Shown: piece after piece, positions 1 through 5,091 of the stretch
Layout: the number at the start of each line of letters is the position of its first letter
Position numbering within the stretch: position 1 is the stretch's first letter
Assembly: GCA_905182385.1 (NCBI GenBank)
Contig: CAJJBS010000151.1
Coordinates: 1-6,437, forward strand
Reading direction: 5' to 3'
DNA length: 6,437 nt
DNA from: Fidelibacterota bacterium TCS55
Lineage (GTDB): Bacteria; Fidelibacterota; Marinisomatia; Marinisomatales; TCS55
Program-made: the position numbers and the translations under genes
Notes under the pieces: model-generated
What the model saw: the letters and a program-made list of their open reading frames with translations, nothing else
Told to the model about the DNA's origin: nothing
The model's database searches: none

Positions 1-1
1 T

Positions 2-454
2 ATAGATAGAGGCTTAGAAGTTAGTAAAAGACTCATTGATGAATTTCCAAATAATTATGATTATAAAATTCATTATGCTGTTAGTCTATTACAAAATAAA
101 GATCTAGAATTATCAAAAATTATATTAGATGATTTAGATAAATCACTTTTTAAACAGAGGGCAAGACATCGTGAAGGTTTTGGCTCATATTTAGATTATC
201 TTTGGGGGTATTATTATTATTTAATAGGAGATGATAAAAAATCACTTCAAAACTTAGATAAGTGTATCAATTATTATGCTGCTGAACTCGATGCATTTCT
301 TGGAGAAGCTTATTTTTTAAAAGCAAAGATAATGGACAAAAGAGGGGAGAGGGTAAAAGCTCGAAAATATTATAGAAAATGTATAAATTTAGATAATTTT
401 TCTCATGTAATAATTTTATCTAAAAAATATTTGAAGGATCCTTTTGAAGGTTAG
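2..454 (+). CDS. C-terminal part of a TPR-like helical-repeat protein (5' end outside window)
   Basis: This is an open frame from the window edge to a TAG stop, with 150 residues visible and the start lying upstream. The visible part is helical and rich in Tyr, Lys, Asp and Leu. Two stretches look like degenerate tetratricopeptide repeats. Residues about 62-92 have a YLWGYYYYLIGD helix, then a DDKKSLQNLDKCINYY helix. Residues about 95-132 have an AELDAFLGEAYFLKAKI helix, then an RVKARKYYRKCINLD helix. The protein ends KKYLKDPFEG, like the capping helix that closes many TPR arrays. TPR arrays are protein-interaction scaffolds; the partner and the cellular location cannot be read here because any signal peptide or fused domain is missing. 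The gap to ispG is 29 nt with no visible terminator, so co-transcription is plausible. The repeat assignment comes from pattern reading only. Confidence 0.7.
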   Translation: MDRGLEVSKRLIDEFPNNYDYKIHYAVSLLQNKDLELSKIILDDLDKSLFKQRARHREGFGSYLDYLWGYYYYLIGDDKKSLQNLDKCINYYAAELDAFLGEAYFLKAKIMDKRGERVKARKYYRKCINLDNFSHVIILSKKYLKDPFEG

Positions 455-483
455 CTTGTAGTAATTTTACAGTTATAAAACTA

Positions 484-1557
484 ATGATCAATCGTAAAAA
501 AACAAAAGAAGTTAAAGTTGGAGACATTATTGTTGGTGGTGAACATGCAATAACAGTTCAATCAATGACCACTACTAAAACGCATGATGTTAAAGCAACA
601 TTAAAAGAAGTTGAAAGACTTGAAGAAGCAGGATGTCAAATAATTAGAATAACTGTTCCTGATCAACCAGCAGCCAATGCATTATATGAGATTAAAAAGG
701 AAATGAATGTTCCACTTGTAGCTGATATTCATTTTAATTATCGTATGGCCCTAGAGTCAGTAGATGCTGGTGCCGATAAAATTCGAATTAATCCAGGTAA
801 TATTGGTGGTAAGAAACGTGTAAAAGAAGTACTTGATAAAGTTAAAGGCGCAAATATTCCAATTAGAATTGGTGTCAATGCTGGCAGTCTTGAAAAAGAT
901 TTAATTGATAAATACGGTTTTCCAACTGCTGAAGCAATGGTTGAAAGTGCCTCAAGGCATATAGATATTTGCAAAGAACATGATTTTGAGGATATTATTG
1001 TTTCACTTAAAGCTTCTGATGTGAATCTTATGATGGATTCTTATGAATTATTTTCAAAACAATTTGATTACCCACTTCATTTAGGCGTTACAGAAGCTGG
1101 TCCAACAAAATCTGGATCAGTTAAATCATCTGTGGGTATTGGTGCGTTATTAGCAAACGGGATTGGTGATACAATCCGTGTAAGTTTAACAGATGATCCT
1201 GTTGAGGAAGTAAGAGTAGGTTTTGAAATTTTAAAATCACTTGGCTTAGCGAGTAAAGGTGTAACAATAGTTGCTTGTCCAACATGTGGTAGATTAGAAG
1301 TAGATCTGTTTAAAATTGCGGGTGAAATGGAAGATAAACTTCAAAATATAAAAACACCAATGACATTAGCTTTAATGGGATGTGCTGTAAATGGACCAGG
1401 TGAAGCTACTCATACAGATTTAGGAATCGCATTTGGTAAAGGTTCTGGACATTTGTATTATCAGGGTGAAAATCGTGGCAAGGTTTCTGAAGATAAGGCC
1501 ATAGATAAGCTTGAAGAAATGATAGCTGAATTTGAAACATCAAAACAAGAAGACTAG
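484..1557 (+). CDS. ispG: 4-hydroxy-3-methylbut-2-enyl diphosphate synthase (IspG/GcpE)
   Basis: IspG is a cytosolic [4Fe-4S] enzyme of the MEP (non-mevalonate) isoprenoid pathway. It reduces 2-C-methyl-D-erythritol 2,4-cyclodiphosphate to HMBPP, the substrate of IspH. The 357-residue protein aligns by eye with E. coli IspG (372 residues) along its whole length. Residues about 1-250 form the TIM-barrel domain with hallmark blocks ITVQSMTTTKTHDV, VPLVADIHFNYR, RINPGNIG, IPIRIGVNAGSLEKDL, VSLKASDV and PLHLGVTEAGPTKSG. The C-terminal iron-sulfur domain has CPTC (Cys265, Cys268), Cys300 in GCAVNGPGE and Glu307. These are the four cluster ligands, with the same spacing as C270, C273, C305 and E312 of E. 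coli. It lacks the large central insert of the plant and Bacteroidota forms. The ATG at 484 is chosen because it gives the normal N-terminus; no Shine-Dalgarno is visible. It is followed after 1 nt by the next gene. Confidence 0.98.
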   Translation: MINRKKTKEVKVGDIIVGGEHAITVQSMTTTKTHDVKATLKEVERLEEAGCQIIRITVPDQPAANALYEIKKEMNVPLVADIHFNYRMALESVDAGADKIRINPGNIGGKKRVKEVLDKVKGANIPIRIGVNAGSLEKDLIDKYGFPTAEAMVESASRHIDICKEHDFEDIIVSLKASDVNLMMDSYELFSKQFDYPLHLGVTEAGPTKSGSVKSSVGIGALLANGIGDTIRVSLTDDPVEEVRVGFEILKSLGLASKGVTIVACPTCGRLEVDLFKIAGEMEDKLQNIKTPMTLALMGCAVNGPGEATHTDLGIAFGKGSGHLYYQGENRGKVSEDKAIDKLEEMIAEFETSKQED

Positions 1558-1558
1558 T

Positions 1559-1999
1559 ATGAAACTAATATTAACATTGATTTGCACGATGTTGCTTTTA
1601 AGTGCTCAAGAAAACAAAGCTGAACCCTTACCAAATGCTATAGCCGTTTATTGGAAGACTCTTGATAAAAAAGAAAAAGAAATTTTTTTATTTTCTTACC
1701 TTACGCAAGTCTACGATACTCATCAAAAAATGATTAAAGACTTAGGTTATGATTCAGTAACCACATGGTACTTTGATAATAAAGCTGAAATGATATATGG
1801 AATTTTTGATCAAGTAGATCAAACTGGAATGCAAGAGTTCATAGGATGGATTGATGAATATTATAGTCATCAAGAATTTTCTGGTAATACATTTGATGAT
1901 GCTCTATCATTTGCTTTTCGTTTTCAACAAGCTTCCGGTGAGACTATTTGGGAAAAGTATGAAAATTTAAAATACGGAAGGATTAAACCTAAAAATTAA
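1559..1999 (+). CDS. Exported protein of unknown function, 146 residues
   Basis: I do not recognise the family. The frame is open from 1532, but the ATG at 1559 is preferred. It lies one base after the ispG stop, and the product then begins with a clean signal peptide: Met-Lys, a hydrophobic core LILTLICTMLLL, and a likely cut after SAQ at about residue 17. Cys9 sits inside the hydrophobic core without a proper lipobox, so it is probably not a lipoprotein. The mature part (about 129 residues) looks mainly helical, is rich in aromatic and acidic residues (TTWYFDNKAEMIYGIFDQ, GWIDEYY), has no cysteine and no further membrane segment, and ends in a basic tail RIKPKN. A soluble periplasmic protein is the likeliest reading. 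It sits between ispG and a small membrane-protein gene, and its stop overlaps the next ATG by one base (TAATG), which suggests coupled translation. Nothing ties it to isoprenoid synthesis except position. Confidence 0.8.
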   Translation: MKLILTLICTMLLLSAQENKAEPLPNAIAVYWKTLDKKEKEIFLFSYLTQVYDTHQKMIKDLGYDSVTTWYFDNKAEMIYGIFDQVDQTGMQEFIGWIDEYYSHQEFSGNTFDDALSFAFRFQQASGETIWEKYENLKYGRIKPKN

Positions 2000-2190
2000 T
2001 GTCTTTATACCGTCCTAAATTCATCAAAGAATGGTCGAATATTAAAAGTGAAGGTGGTTATAAGCTTCTTCTTAAAAAAAAAGGCTGGCAGGTTATATTT
2101 TTTTTCTTTACTTATTATCTTATACGTGATTCATTATTATATTTAATAATTCCTTACTTTGGATTTTCCTTTTTTAAAGGATGCTTCTAA
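1999..2190 (+). CDS. Small membrane protein, 63 residues, unknown function
   Basis: The start ATG overlaps the TAA of the upstream gene by one base (TAATG), which supports translation by coupling. The N-terminal half (residues 1-30) is basic and amphipathic, with YRPKFIKEW and YKLLLKKKGW, and would lie on the cytosolic face by the positive-inside rule. Residues about 31-59 are strongly hydrophobic (QVIFFFFTYYLI, then SLLYLIIPYFGFSFF), broken by Arg43-Asp44. They could be one long helix, a hairpin or a re-entrant segment. There is no signal-peptide cleavage site. The length, charge layout and junction argue for a real gene rather than a chance frame. It carries an A9 run at about 2074-2082 and a T8 run at 2098-2105. 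I know no function for it. It is the last gene of its block, 26 nt from the convergent stop. Confidence 0.72.
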   Translation: MSLYRPKFIKEWSNIKSEGGYKLLLKKKGWQVIFFFFTYYLIRDSLLYLIIPYFGFSFFKGCF

Positions 2191-2216
2191 TTATCTTTTA
2201 TCTATAAAATTGATAT

Positions 2217-3968
2217 TTATTTGACTAAGGTGACTGTTTTCCACTCTTGATTCATCTTAGTTGCTACTTTTATGTAATAAATTCCAGATGCTAATTTATT
2301 CTTTGAAATATCTTTCCCGTTCCATGTAAAACTATGATTGCCTGATCCTAATCTATCATTATATAACCTATTAACTTTTCTACCTGTGATATCAAATATA
2401 TCAATTGTTATATTTGTACTCCTCAGCATATAAAGTGAAAATTTAACTGATCCATTAAAAGGATTTGGATATGGGTTTTTCAGGTTGAAGTCCATTGGAA
2501 CATTCGAATTAGTACCTGATTCACCATCACGTAAAATTAAGTTATAGTCCCAATTATTAATTAGAGAATCTTGACTTACAATTGATAAATGAATCGACTT
2601 TACATTTAAGGGGTCAATATTAATTGAGGGTGTTGATAAAATTAAATAAGAATCATCGTTTTTTAAAATAATTGAATTCATTTGAATATCAGAGAAAGAA
2701 CCACTTAAACTTTCTAAATCGATTTGTACAGGGGTCTCAGTAAATATTTGAATATATTCACTACCAAACCTTGAAAGGCTTATAGACTTAATTGTATCTA
2801 CATTGCCTGATTGAAAGTTCACTTTTTGTAAAATTGCTGGCCCATTAACTGGATATGAATCGGCTTCTTCGTATGAAAAATTTCTAGCGTTAGATTTTGA
2901 AGACATTATAAAATTTGCAATTGACATTCCATTTAAAGCTTGTTGAAATGAATAGTCAAGTTTATTTAAAGCTTTATCAATGGCTAAGTGAGAACCATCT
3001 ATTTCACGACTATCTGAAATAGCAGACTGATTTAATATTTCGCGAATAATACTAATACCACCCATATGTTGTTCTATATATTCAAAAAAGATGAATGAGC
3101 CATACCAATGATAGCTACTTTCATCTAATGAACGATGGGGGAAATTGAACCATTCTTCCATGTATTGATAGCAATCGTTTATTTCATCATAAATTTCTTC
3201 TTCCATCCACACAGCTGAAGATTCAAGAAGCCAAGGTTTTTCCCAACCATCATAACCAAATTGAATAGCATGATAATATTCATGTGCTATTGTTACTTTA
3301 ATATTGTTTAATTCTTCTAATGGAAAGTTTTTATAGTTATTTCGTATAGCCATATAACTTGTGAATGCATTTAATTCTTTAAAAGTATTGGATTGTTCAT
3401 TATCACCATTGCCTTGAGCAAATTCTTCAGGTTGAACATATCCATAGTATCTTGAAGAAAGATTTCTTAAATAAACATCATAATGTTCTGATCCACCATT
3501 ATCTCTTGTTGAAGTATAGTAGTCATCGCTTGGTGGTAATAAATAGCCCATTTCATTATGCAGTGTATTAGTAACATTATTAAAAACAATTGCAACTGAA
3601 TCAATGTAATCTGGTATATTATTTCCATTTACATCAGAATTATTAACGGCATGATATCCACTGGTTGTGTAGTGAAGACGAATTATACCAATATCATAAT
3701 TTTCATCTAAACCATCAGATTCGGAACGTTTAGTGCTGCTTCTAGAAACTAGTGGTGAATTAAAATCAAATCCCCATTTTTGAAGTTCATATTTTTTTTC
3801 TACACTAAAGCTTTTACCATTTTTAGCTATATCTAGTAGTAATGGGGTAAGATGATAACGTAGATTATTTTTAATTAATGATGTGTCTATAACTGTTAAT
3901 AAAGATTGACTTAATTCTTGACTAATTAATTTTGAAAGTAATAAAGCATATAAGATAAAACGATTCAT
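2217..3968 (-). CDS. Secreted HEXXH zinc metallopeptidase with T9SS type A sorting tail (MXAN_6640-like)
   Basis: The 583-residue protein starts with a signal peptide (MNRFILYALLLSKLISQ). A propeptide-like segment follows to about residue 90. The catalytic region has an IIRLHYTTSGYHAV block, then DVNGNNIPDYID (112-123, a calcium-loop-like motif), then the zinc motif HEYYH at 229-233. Sixteen residues later comes PWLLESSAVWMEEE, whose Glu249 is the probable third zinc ligand, making a gluzincin-type site with Glu230 as general base. This layout resembles the proteins annotated as MXAN_6640 family putative metalloproteases. A beta-rich segment (about 380-490) precedes a Por-type tail at 498-583: NPYPNPFNGS, then IDIFDITGRKV, GNHSFTWNGKD and LASGIYYIKV. 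The tail predicts outer-membrane crossing by the type IX system and surface attachment or release. The start ATG overlaps the stop of the preceding 39-codon gene (ATGA), and an AAAGGA site lies 9 nt upstream (3978-3983). The substrate is unknown. All active-site residues are present. Confidence 0.92.
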   Translation of the reverse strand: MNRFILYALLLSKLISQELSQSLLTVIDTSLIKNNLRYHLTPLLLDIAKNGKSFSVEKKYELQKWGFDFNSPLVSRSSTKRSESDGLDENYDIGIIRLHYTTSGYHAVNNSDVNGNNIPDYIDSVAIVFNNVTNTLHNEMGYLLPPSDDYYTSTRDNGGSEHYDVYLRNLSSRYYGYVQPEEFAQGNGDNEQSNTFKELNAFTSYMAIRNNYKNFPLEELNNIKVTIAHEYYHAIQFGYDGWEKPWLLESSAVWMEEEIYDEINDCYQYMEEWFNFPHRSLDESSYHWYGSFIFFEYIEQHMGGISIIREILNQSAISDSREIDGSHLAIDKALNKLDYSFQQALNGMSIANFIMSSKSNARNFSYEEADSYPVNGPAILQKVNFQSGNVDTIKSISLSRFGSEYIQIFTETPVQIDLESLSGSFSDIQMNSIILKNDDSYLILSTPSINIDPLNVKSIHLSIVSQDSLINNWDYNLILRDGESGTNSNVPMDFNLKNPYPNPFNGSVKFSLYMLRSTNITIDIFDITGRKVNRLYNDRLGSGNHSFTWNGKDISKNKLASGIYYIKVATKMNQEWKTVTLVK

Positions 3969-4084
3969 TTTTTAGAATCCTTTGATCTAATATTTTTTTT
4001 ATTTAAATAAAAACGTATAAAAAGAGACATTAGAAATATTCCTAGTACATAAAACCAAGCATAATATGGTAGTAGTTCTTTCAC
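3965..4084 (-). CDS. 39-residue single-pass membrane protein (GTG start), overlapping both neighbours
   Basis: This short frame fills what would otherwise be a 112-nt gap between the 203-residue and 583-residue genes. It starts with GTG at 4084-4082, whose last two bases plus the next A form the TGA stop of the upstream gene (GTGA). It ends with TGA at 3967-3965, overlapping the ATG of the metallopeptidase (ATGA). The product begins MKELLPYYAWFYVLGIF. Residues about 6-26 form one membrane helix rich in Tyr, Phe and Leu. A short, strongly basic tail follows (LNKKNIRSKDSKK), predicted to face the cytosol. Nested start-stop overlaps at both ends are hard to explain by chance. Size and charge layout resemble CcmD-type heme-export helpers in a general way, but no ccm gene is nearby, so I do not assign that. 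The coding strand has an A8 run at 3993-4000. Confidence 0.75.
   Translation of the reverse strand: MKELLPYYAWFYVLGIFLMSLFIRFYLNKKNIRSKDSKK
3978..3983 (-). promoter_or_regulatory. Shine-Dalgarno-like site for the metallopeptidase gene
   Basis: On the minus strand this reads AAAGGA and ends 9 nt before the ATG at 3968, inside the coding sequence of the 39-codon gene. It is the clearest ribosome binding site in the window; the other starts have little or none. It fixes the metallopeptidase start and suggests that this gene can load ribosomes by itself as well as through the ATGA overlap. Confidence 0.5.
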
Positions 4085-4692
4085 TTTTTCTTAGAAAAAA
4101 TAAAATTTTCATAAACGTATGCGATTACAATCATGCCCATACCAATTGGTGTGTTGAACCTATTTTGTCCTTCATCTGCAAATAAACCAGAGGTTGTTAA
4201 ACCAATACCAGCAAAATAAAGCACTTTTAACCAAATAGGCTTATTTCTAGTTTTATATATAATACTACTTTTTAGATCAGATTGATCTACTTCTAATGAG
4301 CTAATAACATCTGAAAGAGGGAATCTAAGAGCTGCAATAAGTTCAGAGTCTTCATCATTAAAATAAAATTCAAAATTTTCAACAGGAATTTTCATTCTAA
4401 AAGCAATTTGAAGAGATTCACCGGTATTTATTACTTCAACTTCTCTTATGGGGGGGACTAGTTTTGTCAATTCTAGAAATGCAGTATCACCATTAGCTTG
4501 ATGAATAGTCATATAATACCATGAAGTTGACTCGTTAAACCAACCGGTTACTTGAGTGGGCTTTAATATGAAATCGGAAGATATCTTAATTGATACACCA
4601 TTTATTTTGGATGCTATATCAATAGATTTTATTTGATGAGTCTGACTAAAAATTGTTATGAATGAAAATAAAAAAATTATAAAAAATCTCAT
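4081..4692 (-). CDS. Exported beta-rich (AMIN-like?) protein with two C-terminal membrane helices, 203 residues
   Basis: The product starts with a signal peptide or membrane anchor (MRFFIIFLFSFITIFSQ, cut possibly near residue 17). Residues about 20-125 alternate hydrophobic and polar residues in short strands such as GVSIKISSDF, SWYYMTIHQ, PIREVEVINTGESLQIAFRM and ELIAALRF. Two tandem strand-rich halves of this kind recall AMIN domains, which bind peptidoglycan or sit in secretin complexes, but this is fold-level guesswork. Two hydrophobic segments follow at about 154-171 (WLKVLYFAGIGLTTSGLF) and 181-199 (TPIGMGMIVIAYVYENFIF), before a KKK end. The protein therefore looks like an inner-membrane protein with a periplasmic beta domain. 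The ATG lies 5 nt after the preceding stop, and the stop overlaps the GTG of the next gene. A run of seven C on the coding strand (4450-4456) encodes part of VPP at residues 79-81. Function unknown. Confidence 0.82.
   Translation of the reverse strand: MRFFIIFLFSFITIFSQTHQIKSIDIASKINGVSIKISSDFILKPTQVTGWFNESTSWYYMTIHQANGDTAFLELTKLVPPIREVEVINTGESLQIAFRMKIPVENFEFYFNDEDSELIAALRFPLSDVISSLEVDQSDLKSSIIYKTRNKPIWLKVLYFAGIGLTTSGLFADEGQNRFNTPIGMGMIVIAYVYENFIFSKKK
4450..4456. repeat. G7/C7 homopolymer inside the 203-residue gene
   Basis: Seven consecutive G on the plus strand (C on the coding strand) within an AT-rich gene. It encodes the end of Val79 and both prolines of VPP. Such tracts slip during replication; a one-base change would shift the frame within the periplasmic domain and remove both C-terminal membrane helices. 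The frame is intact as read. Confidence 0.6.
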
Positions 4693-4697
4693 ATGAA

Positions 4698-5000
4698 CTA
4701 CGAACGTTTAGATTCTTGGTAAGATTTCACGCCAGTAACTAAACCTTTCAATATTGCATCCATAACGGTTTCCGAGCGAATATTATTTATCATGGCCAAT
4801 ACAAGGATGGGATAAACTTCTATAGGTAAAATTGGCTCTAATGCTTCAAAAGGATCTTCTATATCAAGAATATCATCAATGGAAAGACCAGTGTTTAATT
4901 TTGATTGCAAATCATCTTGTAGCTTATAGATGTATGCTTTCATTTCTTCATTTGAAAAAGATATAAGATGATCAGTGTTAAGAATAGATTCTTTATTCAT
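4698..5000 (-). CDS. Small cytosolic helical protein of unknown function, about 100 residues
   Basis: The first gene of the minus-strand cluster. The frame can begin at GTG 5027 (109 residues) or ATG 5000 (100 residues). I choose ATG 5000 because the GTG follows a TAG stop directly, sits inside a perfect hairpin and would add the odd extension MFPPKFLSI; neither start has a Shine-Dalgarno. The product begins MNKESILNTDHLISFSNEEM. It is acidic in its middle (SIDDILDIEDPFEALEPILP, about residues 40-59), then has a moderately hydrophobic helix (YPILVLAMINNI) and a last helix ending GVKSYQESKRS. It has no signal peptide, no convincing membrane helix and no cysteine. I do not recognise the family. 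Head position and the 5-nt gap to the exported 203-residue protein suggest co-expression with the envelope genes downstream. Confidence 0.75.
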   Translation of the reverse strand: MNKESILNTDHLISFSNEEMKAYIYKLQDDLQSKLNTGLSIDDILDIEDPFEALEPILPIEVYPILVLAMINNIRSETVMDAILKGLVTGVKSYQESKRS

Positions 5001-5014
5001 AATAGACAAGAATT

Positions 5015-5030
5015 TAGGTGGAAACACCTA
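5015..5030 (+). promoter_or_regulatory. Perfect 6-bp hairpin with GAAA loop in the divergent spacer
   Basis: TAGGTG, GAAA, CACCTA: a perfect six-base-pair stem closed, when read as plus-strand RNA, by a GNRA-type tetraloop. On the minus strand the loop is TTTC. It lies between the ATG at 5000 (minus) and the ATG at 5092 (plus), and covers the alternative GTG start at 5027. It has no T-tract that would make it a terminator. It could be an operator or an element of a 5' leader; role unproven. Confidence 0.4.
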
Positions 5031-5042
5031 TTCAATGAATAG
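5028..5042. promoter_or_regulatory. 15-bp palindrome, operator-like, between divergent genes
   Basis: CTATTCAATGAATAG: 7-bp arms that are perfect reverse complements around one central A. It overlaps the end of the neighbouring GAAA hairpin by three bases. A dyad of this size in a short divergent spacer is a typical place for a dimeric regulator to bind. A possible minus-strand -10 box (TACAAT, 5053-5058) lies just beyond it, so a bound protein would sit near the start of that transcript. Neither promoter has a convincing -35. Inference only. Confidence 0.35.
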
Positions 5043-5091
5043 AGATTTAGAGATTGTACTCCATTTATGTCTAAAGGTAATTTTTAGGCTC

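Noticed and set aside
474..479. TATAAA upstream of ispG as a -10 box
   Set aside because: The transcript would start at or after the ATG at 484, and the nearest TTGTAG (456-461) is only 12 nt upstream. In such AT-rich sequence the match is expected by chance.
738..974. 78-codon open frame on the minus strand inside ispG
   Set aside because: It lies wholly antisense to a certain, highly conserved gene, and its Ser/Leu/Ile/Pro-rich product looks like the mirror of the ispG codons. Shadow frame.
1532..1558. Earlier ATG at 1532 for the 146-residue protein
   Set aside because: It would overlap the end of ispG by 26 nt and put nine polar, mostly basic or amide residues (MKHQNKKTS) before the signal peptide. 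The ATG at 1559 gives a normal exported N-terminus next to the ispG stop.
2167..2181. Inverted repeat TCCTTT-ttt-AAAGGA as a terminator between the convergent blocks
   Set aside because: It lies within the last codons of the 63-residue gene, the stem is short and AT-rich, and no T-tract follows on either strand.
3965..4084. Assignment of the 39-residue protein as CcmD
   Set aside because: Only general size and charge layout fit. No cytochrome c maturation gene is present in the window.
5001..5027. GTG 5027 as start of the minus-strand head gene
   Set aside because: It is possible, but the GTG follows a stop directly, sits in the hairpin stem and has no ribosome binding site. The ATG at 5000 is preferred, and the alternative is kept in the gene entry.
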